Source of the DNA: JAAZNO01 sp964508025
GTDB lineage: Bacteria > Chloroflexota > Anaerolineae > B4-G1 > SLSP01
Direction: 5' to 3'
Assembly (NCBI GenBank): GCA_964508025.1
Contig: CAZDSF010000026.1
Span: forward strand, 1-43,868
Length of the DNA stretch: 43,868 bases
Under the pieces are notes generated by a model. It was not told where the DNA came from, did not search any database, and saw only the letters and a program-made list of their open reading frames with translations. Below, piece after piece: positions 9,216 to 18,301 of this stretch (position 1 is its first letter; each line of letters opens with the position of its first letter). Made by a program: the position numbers and the translations under genes.

Positions 9216-10469
9216 ATGGAACCAAAGCCCGTCACTTCACCGCCGCCTTCCGACAAAGAGCAGCGCCCCTGGAAGGGACTGCCCCGCAATGTGTGGGCGG
9301 TCACGCTCACCAGCTTCCTTACCGACATCTCCTCGGAAATGCTCATCCACTTGCTGCCCTTCTTTCTCGCCAATGTGCTGGGCGCGGGGACGGCGATCAT
9401 CGGCCTCATCGAAGGCGTCGCCGAAAGCACCGCCAGCCTGCTCAAGATCTTCTCCGGCTACATCTCCGATAAGCTGCGCGCGCGCAAGTGGCTGGCTGTA
9501 TCGGGCTACGCGCTCTCCACGCTGAGCAAGCCCTTCTACCTGCTCGCGCAGGCGTGGGGCGGCGTGATGGCGATTCGCGTTACCGACCGCATCGGCAAGG
9601 GGCTGCGCACCGCGCCCCGCGACGCGCTCATTGCCGATTCGATTGACGCACGCCATCGAGGGCTGGCTTTTGGGCTGCATCGGATGGGCGATACAGCGGG
9701 CGCGATGTTGGGCGCGCTGATCGCAGCGGCGCTGTTGTGGCGTTCGCAGCGCGGCGCACTGGATCTGGCAGCGGGCACGTTCCGCACGATTGTGCTGTGG
9801 AGCCTGATTCCCGCGGCGCTGGCGGTGCTCGTGCTGGCATTCGGCGCGCGCGAAGTCCCCTTGCGGCAACGCGGCGCGCCCAAACTCAGCCTTGCTGGCT
9901 TCGACCGGCGCTTCCTGTGGTTCCTCGGCGCAGTGGTGGTCTTCACTCTGGGCAACTCCTCGGACGCCTTCCTGCTGCTGCGCGCCCGCGAGCGCGGTCT
10001 GGGTCTGGTGCAAGTGCTGCTCATGGTCGCTTCCTTCAACCTGATTTACACCCTCATCTCCGGGCCGGCGGGGGTGCTCTCCGATAAAATCGGACGGCGG
10101 CGAATCATCGTGTTCGGCTGGTTGACCTACGGGGTGATCTATCTGGGCTTTGCCGTAGCCAGCGCCGCGTGGCAGATGTGGGCGCTCTACGCGCTGTACG
10201 GAGCGTACTATGGCATGACCGAGGGTACCGCAAAAGCGTTGGTAGCCGATCTGGTGCCGACGGAGCAACGCGGCACCGCGTATGGCGTCTACAACGCGGC
10301 GGTAGGATTGGCGGCGTTCCCGGCTTCTGCGATTGCCGGCGTGCTATGGCAGGGCGCGGGCGGCTGGCAGGGTTTCGGCCCGGCAGCGCCCTTCTTCTTT
10401 GGCGCGGGGCTGGCGTTAATCGCCGCGCTTTGGCTCCGGCTAATCCTTGCCGCCGAAGGGCGCACATAG
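9216..10469 (+). CDS. MFS transporter
   Basis: 417 residues with 12 predicted hydrophobic helices. The loop between helices 2 and 3 carries an MFS-type motif (GYISDKLRARKWLAVSGY, about 86-103), and the equivalent loop in the second half reads LSDKIGRRRIIVFG. The helix-1 stretch VTLTSFLTDISSEM is typical of a large uncharacterised MFS clade. AAAGGAA precedes the ATG by 7 bases. Substrate cannot be told from sequence. It ends with TAG (10467-10469), showing that TAG is an ordinary stop in this genome. Confidence 0.87.
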   Translation: MEPKPVTSPPPSDKEQRPWKGLPRNVWAVTLTSFLTDISSEMLIHLLPFFLANVLGAGTAIIGLIEGVAESTASLLKIFSGYISDKLRARKWLAVSGYALSTLSKPFYLLAQAWGGVMAIRVTDRIGKGLRTAPRDALIADSIDARHRGLAFGLHRMGDTAGAMLGALIAAALLWRSQRGALDLAAGTFRTIVLWSLIPAALAVLVLAFGAREVPLRQRGAPKLSLAGFDRRFLWFLGAVVVFTLGNSSDAFLLLRARERGLGLVQVLLMVASFNLIYTLISGPAGVLSDKIGRRRIIVFGWLTYGVIYLGFAVASAAWQMWALYALYGAYYGMTEGTAKALVADLVPTEQRGTAYGVYNAAVGLAAFPASAIAGVLWQGAGGWQGFGPAAPFFFGAGLALIAALWLRLILAAEGRT

Positions 10470-10518
10470 CCCGGCGGCACATCTTTATAACACAGAGAAT
10501 GCACAAGGCTCGTTGGAA

Positions 10519-11595
10519 ATGCCATTTCTGATTGATGGACACAATCTGATTCATGCCCTGCCGGACATCAACCTTGAGGATCCGGAGGACGAGGTCGCCC
10601 TGATCCTCAAACTGCGCGGCTGGCTAGCGCATCAACGCAAGAAAGCCATCGTGGTCTTCGATGGCGGCATCCCTGGCGGCTATTCCCGCACCCTTTCCAG
10701 CAGCGACATGGAAGTGGTTTTCGCCGCATACAAGCGCAGCACTGCCGACCGCATCATCATGAAGCGGCTCGAAAAGATCCGCGATGCGGGTAACTGGACT
10801 GTGGTGACATCGGACCGCGAGATTCTGGATTTTGCGCGGCGCATCGGCGCGCGAGCCGTATCATCACAGGATTTTGCCCTCGAACTGCTGCCCGCCGCGC
10901 CGCGCCCGCTGGAAAAACCGCGCGACCCTTCGCCGGCAGAAGTGAGCGAGTGGCTGGAAGTCTTCCCGGAGCCGGCAGAACGCCCCGCACACCCGCAGCC
11001 GAACGTCAGCCCACAGCGACCGGCGCCGCCCCCACCGAAAGCCGCAGATCTGCCGCCAGCGCGCCAGGAACAGCCTTCGGGCAGAAGAGGACACGTTGCG
11101 CCGCCGCATCCCACCCCGACGCTGGCTGAGCGCCTGGGCATTCCGCTAGAACCAGAGCCGCCCCCTCCGGTTGACGCGCAAACCGGTAAACCGGATGAGG
11201 TCTCGCCAGATGAAGTAGAGGACTGGCTGACGGTTTTCCACGATGTTCCAGAAGGGCCGCACCCGCCGCGACGGCTGCGAAAGGCAGAAGCGCGCCCGGC
11301 TGCTCCCGCAACGCTCGCCGTGAACAAGGAGATAGAAGCGGATTTACCGCCAGAAGAGGTCGAAGCCTGGCTGACATTCTTTCCGGCAGAAGCAGCCGAA
11401 ATGTCTGCCACCGAAGAACAAACGGCGCCTGCGTTACCGGCAAAATATCGCCGGCCAAAGGCATTCCGCGCGCCCAAGTTGCGTAAACACCAAGAGCGAA
11501 CGCCCGCGCTGCCGGCCCCAGCAGATGATAGGGACGGGCTAAGCCAGGAGGAGCGCGAGCAGTGGTTCAGACTTTACGGCGAGGAGCCGGAGTGA
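10519..11595 (+). CDS. NYN/YacP-type nuclease domain with four C-terminal repeats
   Basis: 358 residues. Residues 1-125 form a NYN (PIN-like) domain: FLIDGHNLIH near the start, VVFDGG, VTSDREILDFAR; these supply the acidic residues expected for metal-dependent RNA cleavage, as in YacP/Rae1. I choose ATG 10519 because the domain begins there; an in-frame ATG at 10447 lies inside the MFS gene. Residues 138-358 are Pro/Glu-rich, likely disordered, and carry four copies of an acidic-Trp motif: SPAEVSEWLEVF, SPDEVEDWLTVF, PPEEVEAWLTFF, SQEEREQWFRLY. These look like repeated short binding peptides. The 3' end overlaps the convergent HAD gene by 22 bases. Confidence 0.85.
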   Translation: MPFLIDGHNLIHALPDINLEDPEDEVALILKLRGWLAHQRKKAIVVFDGGIPGGYSRTLSSSDMEVVFAAYKRSTADRIIMKRLEKIRDAGNWTVVTSDREILDFARRIGARAVSSQDFALELLPAAPRPLEKPRDPSPAEVSEWLEVFPEPAERPAHPQPNVSPQRPAPPPPKAADLPPARQEQPSGRRGHVAPPHPTPTLAERLGIPLEPEPPPPVDAQTGKPDEVSPDEVEDWLTVFHDVPEGPHPPRRLRKAEARPAAPATLAVNKEIEADLPPEEVEAWLTFFPAEAAEMSATEEQTAPALPAKYRRPKAFRAPKLRKHQERTPALPAPADDRDGLSQEEREQWFRLYGEEPE

Positions 11596-12260
11596 GGGAG
11601 CAACGCAAGCAAATCCGCCGTGGATGGCAGCACGAGATGAGCGCCCGCGCGCCGCAGCTCGCGCGCCTCGCCGAAGCCACATAGTACCCCCACAGCCCAC
11701 GCGCCCGCACGGCGCGCCGAACGCACGTCTACGGTAGTATCGCCCACCATCACACAATCTGCAGGCGCAAGGCCCAACGCCTGCGCCGCATAGCGCACCG
11801 GCGCGGGATGCGGTTTGAGGCGGCGTGTAGTCTCGCGCGTGACCACCACCTGAAACAACGCGGTCAGCTCGTGCTGGGCGAGGAATGCTTCTGCCGCCGC
11901 CGGGCTGCGCGTGGAGACCACCGCCAGCGGGTAGCCGCGAGACGCCAGCTCCACCAACAGCGGCGCCACACCCTCAATCAGGTGAAAATCGTAGCCGCGT
12001 TCAGGGTGCGAAAGCCACCGCTCCAGGGAAAAGGCGAGTGGATCCAGATGCAGCATATCCAGCAAGGTGATGGCGGCATTCATGGGCGTCTCACTGACCA
12101 TGACCAACCGTCGCGCAAAGTGCTGCGCGCGCGCGGCTCCCAGGAAACGCAGCCGTCGCGCTACCGCCGCGACAGATTGATCATCGGTATCCATCAACGT
12201 ACCATCGAGATCAAAGAGCCACGCGCGGACGCGATCGAAGGGGATGGCCTGGACGTTCAC
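11574..12260 (-). CDS. HAD-superfamily hydrolase (phosphoglycolate phosphatase-like)
   Basis: 228 residues from a GTG start. All HAD motifs are present: DLDGT (Asp17 nucleophile, Asp19), a Thr/Ser motif II (VVSTRS), the Lys of motif III (RLKPHPAP) and the motif IV acids (GDTTVDVRSA). A helical cap lies between motifs I and II, as in the Gph/PpaX group. The GTG at 12260-12258 overlaps the TGA of the upstream gene (GTGA), and without this start the protein would run far into that gene. The substrate is probably a small phosphorylated metabolite; identity is not determinable. Confidence 0.85.
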   Translation of the reverse strand: MNVQAIPFDRVRAWLFDLDGTLMDTDDQSVAAVARRLRFLGAARAQHFARRLVMVSETPMNAAITLLDMLHLDPLAFSLERWLSHPERGYDFHLIEGVAPLLVELASRGYPLAVVSTRSPAAAEAFLAQHELTALFQVVVTRETTRRLKPHPAPVRYAAQALGLAPADCVMVGDTTVDVRSARRAGAWAVGVLCGFGEARELRRAGAHLVLPSTADLLALLPHSGSSP

Positions 12261-12814
12261 GCGCTTTTCTCCCGTTGTGCGCCCCACAAATCCAGGATCA
12301 CGCCGATAGACGCGAGCAACAGCGGGTCGGACTCCAGGTGTGGATGTTCGGCGCGGAGCACATAAGTGGGGCCGCTCGTAGGATGCGACACCTCGCCAAT
12401 GCACACCTCATCCTCACCGCCGGCAGCAGGGAGAGCAAAGAGCTCGTACAAATGCTGGCTGTAGCGGCTGCCGCGCGCGGCAAACTGCGCCCCCGCCAGA
12501 GCCAGCCGATAGCCCGGCAACCGCAGCAACAGCCGATCTACAATACGCCATTGTTCCTCTACAATGGCAAAGGGGGTATCTTGCGCGGCTTGATACAGCC
12601 GGAAAAGATCGCCATACCACCAGGAACGATCCTCCCAGGTCATCCGCGCCAGACGCACGCCCTCTGCATCATCGAAGAAGACTTCATCAGGCTGGTCAGC
12701 TATCGGCAAACCGTGCCACGTAATCGCCAGCTGTAGATTGCCCAGCGTATCGGTCACGCGATAGCGATAGGTGTACACCTCAGAGAAAGCATCACGGTAA
12801 AGATGACAGATCAT
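12257..12814 (-). CDS. hypothetical protein downstream of ftsK
   Basis: 185 residues, soluble, rich in aromatic residues (YTYRYRVTD, WEDRSWWYGDLFRLYQ, YSQHLYELF). No signal peptide or membrane helix, and no family that I recognise. The even mix of charged and aromatic residues fits a beta-rich globular protein. Its ATG overlaps the ftsK stop (ATGA, 12811-12814) and its own TGA overlaps the next GTG, so the three genes are translationally coupled. Function unknown. Confidence 0.75.
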   Translation of the reverse strand: MICHLYRDAFSEVYTYRYRVTDTLGNLQLAITWHGLPIADQPDEVFFDDAEGVRLARMTWEDRSWWYGDLFRLYQAAQDTPFAIVEEQWRIVDRLLLRLPGYRLALAGAQFAARGSRYSQHLYELFALPAAGGEDEVCIGEVSHPTSGPTYVLRAEHPHLESDPLLLASIGVILDLWGAQREKSA

Positions 12815-15225
12815 GCATCCTCCTCTTCGATGCCGGCGAAACCATCCGTTGTTGCGTCTCTAGCCGCGCCGCCAGGCCCCAATGAGCGCAGGAAAGCCTC
12901 TGCCACTGCGCGATTGACGCCCCGGAACTGCCCCTGATCCACATTGGGCGTCACGATGCCGAGATCCACCATCAAATCCACCAGCCGCGCCGAACGGGTA
13001 TAGCCGATGCGCATTCGGCGTTGCAGCAGCGAGATTGAGGCGCGATCTTCGGCAAGCAGGATTTCGACGGCGGTAGGCAGCAGCTCATCCTCGAACTGCT
13101 GCGCCGGCTCGACGAATTCGGGGAAAAGCGGCTCCTGCGCGGGAACCGGCGGGGCATCCTTCAGCGGCAGGGGGCTGGCGGCGGGTAACGTCACCACGGC
13201 AGCGCTCTGCCCACGTCGCCAGTGCTCGATCAGCCGCTCGAGCTCACGGTCGGAGACGAAGGTACCCTGCAAGCGCAGCGGTTGCCCCGCGTCCGGCGGC
13301 ATGAAGAGCATATCGCCGCGCCCCAACAGCCGTTCCGCGCCGGGCATATCCAGAATCACGCGCGAATCCACCGACGAAGCGACCGCAAAGGCGATGCGGG
13401 AGGGGAAATTGGCTTTGATCAGCCCGGTGACGACGTTGACGCTGGGTCGCTGTGTGGCAACGATGAGATGAATGCCGGTCGCCCGCGCCATCTGCGCCAG
13501 GCGACAGAGCACGCGCTCCGTCTCCTCTGGAGATTGCATCATCAGGTCGGCGAGCTCATCCACGATGACGATGATATAGGGGATAGGCTCTTCATCGCTG
13601 CCCTTCTTGCCAGAGCGCCGGTTGAAGTCCTCGATATTGCGCGCGCCGACTTTGGCAAAACGGCGGTAGCGGGTATCCATCTCACGCATGACCCACCGCA
13701 GCGCCGGCACCACACGATCCACATCCACGATGACGGGGGCCAACAAATGGGGAATCCCGTTGTACTGCGTGAGCTCCACCCGCTTGGGATCCACCATCAT
13801 CATCCGCAGGGTGGCGGGGGTGTTTTGCAGCAGCAATGCAGCGATGATCGCGTTCACACAGACGGATTTCCCGGAGCCGGTCGTGCCCGCGATGAGCAGG
13901 TGTGGCATGGCGCGCATGTCAGCGGCGACTGCCTGCCCGGAGACATCCTGCCCCAAGCCCATGCGCAAGGAGCCTTTGAGTTTGGCAAAGGCGCGGGACT
14001 CGAGCACATCGCGCAGCGCCACCACCGACGGTTCCACGTTGGGCACCTCGATGCCGACGAGGCCCTTGCCGGGAATCGGCGCTTCGATGCGGATGCTGCG
14101 CGCCGAGAGCGCCAGCGCCAGATCATCGGCCAGGGCCGCAATTTTGCTCACTTTAACCTTGGTGCGTTTACCGCCGCGCAACTCGACGAAAAGCGGCTCG
14201 ACGCCGTACTGCACCACCACCGGGCCGGTATTCGTCTCCAGCACCTTGACCGGCGCCCCCAGGCTGGTGAGAGTCTCTTCGATGATGCGCGCCTGCTTGC
14301 GAATGAGATCATCGCTGAAGCTCTGTTCGCTGCCGACTTCGAGAATCTCGGCAACGGTAGGCAGATGCCAGGGCGAACTGGAGGGAATCGGCGGCACGTC
14401 GAAGTCAATCCGATCCTCTTCGGCGCGCCCGCCGTTGATTTTGAGCGCGCGTTTCTCCTGTCCGGCGCGCGGGGGCGCTTCGCCGCCCAACACGAGCGGT
14501 TGCTTGGGCGCGGGCGCTTTTGCCGCCGCTTTACCCGTTGCGGATGGCGGCTCTTCCGGCGGCAGATCCAGAAAGGAGAGCTGATCCGCCGAAGGTAGCC
14601 GATCCCTGGCCCGCGCCTGGCGATTGAAGAGCAATTGCGCCGCCTCAGCGGGGGAGATGCCCACAATCAAGGTGATGACGACCAGCCAGGTCATCAACAG
14701 CGCCACCAGGACGCCGACAACGCCCACCAGCTTGAAACCCACATCCAGCAGCGCCGCGCCGATATAACCACCGCCCTCGCCCAGATTGACCAGCGCATAG
14801 AGACCCACTTCGGGCCAGAAAATCCGATCGGCGATGAAGTGTAGGGTCGCCAGCGCGGCGAGAAAGCCCAGCGCGACGCCCACCAGCTGCTCAGGTTGGG
14901 GGTGGGGCAGGCGCTCGCCAAAGCGCCGCAGAATCAGCCACAGCCCTACTGCGCCGATGAAAAGCGGCGCGATAAACATGCCCCAGCCAAAGACCCGCCC
15001 CAACCCCACCAGCCATAAGCGGGTCAGCGCGCCCTGCTGCGGCGAGAGCAGGCTGAGGATCGTCGCAGCCGCGAGCAGCAACAGCCCGCCGCCGAGCAGA
15101 TCTAACCACTGATCGAGGGTCAGCTGGATGAGGGGTTCCCGACGCGCGGATCGTCGCCGCGACGCTGTGCGGCGCGCGCCGGATGAGGAGGCGGATTTGC
15201 TGGAGCTGGAACGGCTTTTGGTCAT
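12811..15225 (-). CDS. ftsK: FtsK/SpoIIIE DNA translocase (second copy)
   Basis: 804 residues. The order is complete: a basic Ser/Arg-rich N-terminus (residues 1-30), four to five membrane helices (about 40-210), a charged linker (about 210-300), the beta domain, the motor with Walker A GTTGSGKS (near 447) and Walker B IVDELADLMM (near 548), and a winged-helix gamma domain (about 700-760) that reads polar sequences in the family. This is the canonical chromosome segregation pump at the division septum. It lies just downstream of a restriction-modification pair and upstream of two coupled genes. The shared gamma and motor sequences show that the gene at the left edge is a paralogue. Confidence 0.95.
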   Translation of the reverse strand: MTKSRSSSSKSASSSGARRTASRRRSARREPLIQLTLDQWLDLLGGGLLLLAAATILSLLSPQQGALTRLWLVGLGRVFGWGMFIAPLFIGAVGLWLILRRFGERLPHPQPEQLVGVALGFLAALATLHFIADRIFWPEVGLYALVNLGEGGGYIGAALLDVGFKLVGVVGVLVALLMTWLVVITLIVGISPAEAAQLLFNRQARARDRLPSADQLSFLDLPPEEPPSATGKAAAKAPAPKQPLVLGGEAPPRAGQEKRALKINGGRAEEDRIDFDVPPIPSSSPWHLPTVAEILEVGSEQSFSDDLIRKQARIIEETLTSLGAPVKVLETNTGPVVVQYGVEPLFVELRGGKRTKVKVSKIAALADDLALALSARSIRIEAPIPGKGLVGIEVPNVEPSVVALRDVLESRAFAKLKGSLRMGLGQDVSGQAVAADMRAMPHLLIAGTTGSGKSVCVNAIIAALLLQNTPATLRMMMVDPKRVELTQYNGIPHLLAPVIVDVDRVVPALRWVMREMDTRYRRFAKVGARNIEDFNRRSGKKGSDEEPIPYIIVIVDELADLMMQSPEETERVLCRLAQMARATGIHLIVATQRPSVNVVTGLIKANFPSRIAFAVASSVDSRVILDMPGAERLLGRGDMLFMPPDAGQPLRLQGTFVSDRELERLIEHWRRGQSAAVVTLPAASPLPLKDAPPVPAQEPLFPEFVEPAQQFEDELLPTAVEILLAEDRASISLLQRRMRIGYTRSARLVDLMVDLGIVTPNVDQGQFRGVNRAVAEAFLRSLGPGGAARDATTDGFAGIEEEDA

Positions 15226-15234
15226 GCGAGCCTG

Positions 15235-15990
15235 CTACAACGGAAATGTATCAAGGTCGAAATTGGCGCTATTGAATTCCACTAACTTCAACCAATCAAT
15301 CTCAAAGTCTTCGTTGCAAAATCGGGCGATAAATTCCTTGGTAAAACGCCTCGAAACTCTATCACGACCAGCTTCAAACACCTCATTGTGCTCTCGTGCG
15401 CGATAACCAATCGGCTCAATGATATCGGTATACAAAGTCTTGTTCTCGCTGATAAGGTACCAGAAGTTCTGCCCCACAATTTTCAAATAGCCATCGCGTG
15501 TATGCACGGTACGGGTCCTCCCATAGCAAATACCCAGAACGGGTTGAGGGGTAAACGCCGTCTTGGATTGTCGTATCCGAATCACCGCATCACGCAAATC
15601 CTGAGCCAGTTTCTTGTGCTGAGAGCTATTACCCCAGTTCGGCCCAGATTTAATGGACACGATGTAATGCGTTCTGTCGCGGAAGAATTCCATATCAACG
15701 CCGGAAGTCGTAGATTTGTGTCCGCCGCAGGTTTCTCCTGCGATGAATACAGCCAGCCCTTCCAGAAAGTCGCCGAACAGTTTTTCCTCAGATGAGGATA
15801 GAAATGCCGCCAGGAGATTATCCATGAGATCCCAGGGCTTGCTGATATGCTTTGCCTTGAACAGGTAGGGGTTCTTCTGCAACAGGCGATTCAGCGTCAA
15901 TTGTTCCAACGAGGCGATTCGCCGCTGGTGGAATTCAACGATGTGCTCGTTGACATAGTACGCGACCTTGTTCAAATCCAGAGGGTTCAT
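15235..15990 (-). CDS. type II restriction endonuclease, PmeII-like
   Basis: 251 residues. I start at ATG 15990: AGGAG precedes it and it overlaps the methylase stop as ATGA (15987-15990). The core FLSSSEEKLFGDFLEGLAVFI, then GVDMEF and YIVSIKSGPNWGNSSQ, matches what I know of PmeII-type endonucleases; Glu77, Asp99 and Lys114 (in SIKSG) are the likely PD-(D/E)xK-type metal site. The later LYTDIIEPIGYRAREHNEVF block is also typical. It would cut unmodified foreign DNA at a site I cannot deduce. Base composition is strikingly AT-richer than neighbours: I count 26 G+C in 15301-15360 against 41 in 13861-13920, a sign of horizontal transfer. Confidence 0.82.
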   Translation of the reverse strand: MNPLDLNKVAYYVNEHIVEFHQRRIASLEQLTLNRLLQKNPYLFKAKHISKPWDLMDNLLAAFLSSSEEKLFGDFLEGLAVFIAGETCGGHKSTTSGVDMEFFRDRTHYIVSIKSGPNWGNSSQHKKLAQDLRDAVIRIRQSKTAFTPQPVLGICYGRTRTVHTRDGYLKIVGQNFWYLISENKTLYTDIIEPIGYRAREHNEVFEAGRDRVSRRFTKEFIARFCNEDFEIDWLKLVEFNSANFDLDTFPL

Positions 15991-16844
15991 TCCACGCTCC
16001 TTGAGGTGTAACCAGGGTTGACCTCGAACAGTCGTGGGGGCAATTGCGCGAGTCGGGATTGCGCCAAATCGCAATACTCCTGTTTGATGTCAATTCCCAC
16101 GTATTTGCGCCCCAATTGTTTCGCTGCGAGTGCGGTAGTACCTGAACCCAGAAAAGGATCCAACACCACATCCCCAGAGACCGTAAACAGATTGATAAAC
16201 CACGTGGGCAGATCCATGGGAAAAGCCGCGCTGTGATTACGGTTGGCGCATTCTGTCGCCATGTGCAACACATTATCCGGATAAACCATCTCGCGCCCTA
16301 ACCAGTTGGAGATCTTCTTGCCAAAACCGCTTTCCACACGTGATTCATCTCTACGCTTATCCGTCTCGCTCAGGTTTGCCAGGCGGGTATCTGCCCAATC
16401 TCCAACGGGGACCATCACCGCATCTTGATACATGGCAAACTTGCGCTGTTTGTTGAATTGCAACAACCGCTCCCACGCATCCCTAAAGCGGTTGGGCCAT
16501 TTCCCAGGATAAGAATTCTTCTTGTGCCAGATGAATTCTTCCGTCCACAACCATCCCTGCTCACGCATTCGTAAAATCAACTCAATGACATACGTGTGCC
16601 GCTCGCCGTTAACAACCCGCTCTTTGATATTGAGCACAAACGTCCCTGTAGGCTTGAGTACGCGCAGCAATTGCGCTGCCTTGGGCAAAAACCAATCCAC
16701 ATAAGCATCCGGCTTGATACCGCCATAAGTGCCGACCCGTTGATCTGCATAAGGTGGAGAAGTGAAAATCAAATCAACGGAATTGTCAGGAAATTCCGCT
16801 AAAACGTGCTCACAATCGCCACAGATGATCCGATCCTCCATCAT
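15987..16844 (-). CDS. DNA methyltransferase of the restriction-modification pair
   Basis: 285 residues. The catalytic motif IV is TSPPY (residues 28-32) and comes before the AdoMet-binding motif I DPFLGSGTT (about 227-235): a beta-class enzyme. SPPY is usual for N4-cytosine methylases, though some N6-adenine enzymes share it. It protects the host site cut by the coupled endonuclease. Two ATGs lie at 16844 and 16841; GAGG is better spaced for the second. No controller-protein gene is visible. Like its partner, the gene is AT-richer than the flanking chromosome. A separate TATAAT promoter lies upstream. Confidence 0.9.
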   Translation of the reverse strand: MMEDRIICGDCEHVLAEFPDNSVDLIFTSPPYADQRVGTYGGIKPDAYVDWFLPKAAQLLRVLKPTGTFVLNIKERVVNGERHTYVIELILRMREQGWLWTEEFIWHKKNSYPGKWPNRFRDAWERLLQFNKQRKFAMYQDAVMVPVGDWADTRLANLSETDKRRDESRVESGFGKKISNWLGREMVYPDNVLHMATECANRNHSAAFPMDLPTWFINLFTVSGDVVLDPFLGSGTTALAAKQLGRKYVGIDIKQEYCDLAQSRLAQLPPRLFEVNPGYTSRSVE

Positions 16845-16892
16845 CCTACCTCACCCTGGCATCCTCGAAGCGGTGCATTCTGTTTCAAGCCC

Positions 16893-16898
16893 ATTATA
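16893..16898 (-). promoter_or_regulatory. predicted -10 for the restriction-modification pair
   Basis: On the minus strand GGGGTATAATGG, just past the radA stop codon and about 50 bases before the methylase ATG. No good -35 is seen. It would let the transferred pair be expressed independently of radA. Confidence 0.45.
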
Positions 16899-16908
16899 CC
16901 CCAAACGC

Positions 16909-18282
16909 TCACGCCAGGGCGAGGTCTATCGCCTCGTGGACGGAGCGCACGGGCACGGCTTCCACGCCCTCTGGCAGGCGCAGCTTTTGGCGGCCCAGCG
17001 TCCGGGGGACGAGGACCTTGCGGAAGCCCAGCCGCGCCGCTTCCTTGATGCGCGCCTCGAGCTGCCCCACGGAGCGCACCTCGCCCGACAGCCCCACCTC
17101 GCCCACCAGCGCGAGATCCGCTGCCACGGGTCGGTCGCGCACGGTCGAAGCGAGCGCCACGGCCACGGCCAGATCCGCCGCCGGCTCCGCGATCTGCAAG
17201 CCGCCCACCACATTGGCGAAGACATCCTGATCCGCCAACCGCAGACCGGCGCGCCGGGTGAGCACTGCCACTACCAGCAGCAGCCGGTTGAAGTCGAGGC
17301 CGTTGACCGTGCGGCGCGGGTTGCCAAAGCTGGTGTGGCTCGCCAGCGCCTGGATTTCCACAAGCAACGGGCGCGTCCCCTCCATGGTGACGGCAATTGC
17401 CGAGCCGGGAACGTTGACCATGCGCTCCGCTAGAAACGCCTCGGAGGGATTGGCGACTTCGACCAGGCCTTCCTCGCGCATCTCGAAGACGCCCACCTCC
17501 GATGTGGCGCCGAAGCGATTCTTCACGCTGCGCAGCAAGCGATAGGTGTGGAACGGGTCGCCTTCCAGGTACAGCACCGTATCCACGATATGCTCCAGCA
17601 CCTTCGGCCCAGCGATGGCGCCCTCTTTGGTGACGTGCCCCACTAACAGCACCGGCGTCCCACTCTGCTTGGCCCAGCGCTGCAAGCGCGCCGCACACTC
17701 GCGCACCTGGCTCACACTGCCCGCCGCCGAGTTGAGCTCGGCCACATGCGCCGTCTGAATCGAATCCACGATCAGCGCCTGCAACGCAACCTGCGTCTCC
17801 GCCTGGAGCAGCACCGCATCCACCTCCGTCTCCGGCAACATGAGCACCGTCTCGCCGGCGATATTGAGCCGACGCGCGCGCAGCTTGATCTGCCCAGGCG
17901 ATTCCTCGCCAGAGACGTAGAGCACGGGGCGGTCTGTCGTTCCCAACAGCGCCGCCATCTGCAACAGCAGCGTGGACTTGCCGATTCCCGGCTCCCCGCC
18001 GATGAGGATGATCGAGCCGGGCACCAGACCGCCGCCCAACACGCGCGCCAATTCGCCCAGGGGCACAGGAATCCGCTGCTCGTGGAAACCATCCACCTGG
18101 CTGAGCCGCTGCGGACGAACAACGCCGCCCACCGCCGCCTTGGGACTTGCGCCAGACGTTGGTGTATCCAACAACGTCTCGACCAGCGTTTCCCACGCGC
18201 CACAATGGGGGCATTTACCCATGTGCCGCGCGAAACTCCAGCCGCATTCCTGACAAATCCACCGCGTTTCCGTTTTTGCCAT
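16909..18282 (-). CDS. radA: DNA repair protein RadA
   Basis: 457 residues. The start is ATG 18282, preceded by AGGAGG (18295-18290). Order: an N-terminal four-cysteine zinc finger (CQECGW..., CPHCG, residues about 9-27), a RecA-type ATPase with Walker A GGEPGIGKST (near 97), the RadA-specific KNRFG motif (near 253), and a Lon-protease-like C-terminal domain (from about 280). RadA (Sms) is a DnaB-like helicase that speeds branch migration during recombinational repair. The promoter carries a LexA-type box, so DNA damage control is likely. Further down the same strand lie the restriction-modification pair and ftsK. Confidence 0.95.
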   Translation of the reverse strand: MAKTETRWICQECGWSFARHMGKCPHCGAWETLVETLLDTPTSGASPKAAVGGVVRPQRLSQVDGFHEQRIPVPLGELARVLGGGLVPGSIILIGGEPGIGKSTLLLQMAALLGTTDRPVLYVSGEESPGQIKLRARRLNIAGETVLMLPETEVDAVLLQAETQVALQALIVDSIQTAHVAELNSAAGSVSQVRECAARLQRWAKQSGTPVLLVGHVTKEGAIAGPKVLEHIVDTVLYLEGDPFHTYRLLRSVKNRFGATSEVGVFEMREEGLVEVANPSEAFLAERMVNVPGSAIAVTMEGTRPLLVEIQALASHTSFGNPRRTVNGLDFNRLLLVVAVLTRRAGLRLADQDVFANVVGGLQIAEPAADLAVAVALASTVRDRPVAADLALVGEVGLSGEVRSVGQLEARIKEAARLGFRKVLVPRTLGRQKLRLPEGVEAVPVRSVHEAIDLALA

Positions 18283-18301
18283 GGTTGCGCCTCCTGCTTC
18301 T

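Noticed and set aside
13222..14598. Long open frame on the plus strand opposite ftsK
   Set aside because: It mirrors the GC-rich codons of ftsK, has no recognisable protein features and no ribosome site.
16841..18214. Long alternative frame inside radA
   Set aside because: Low-complexity Gly/Ala/Arg translation overlapping a textbook RadA; a shadow of codon composition.
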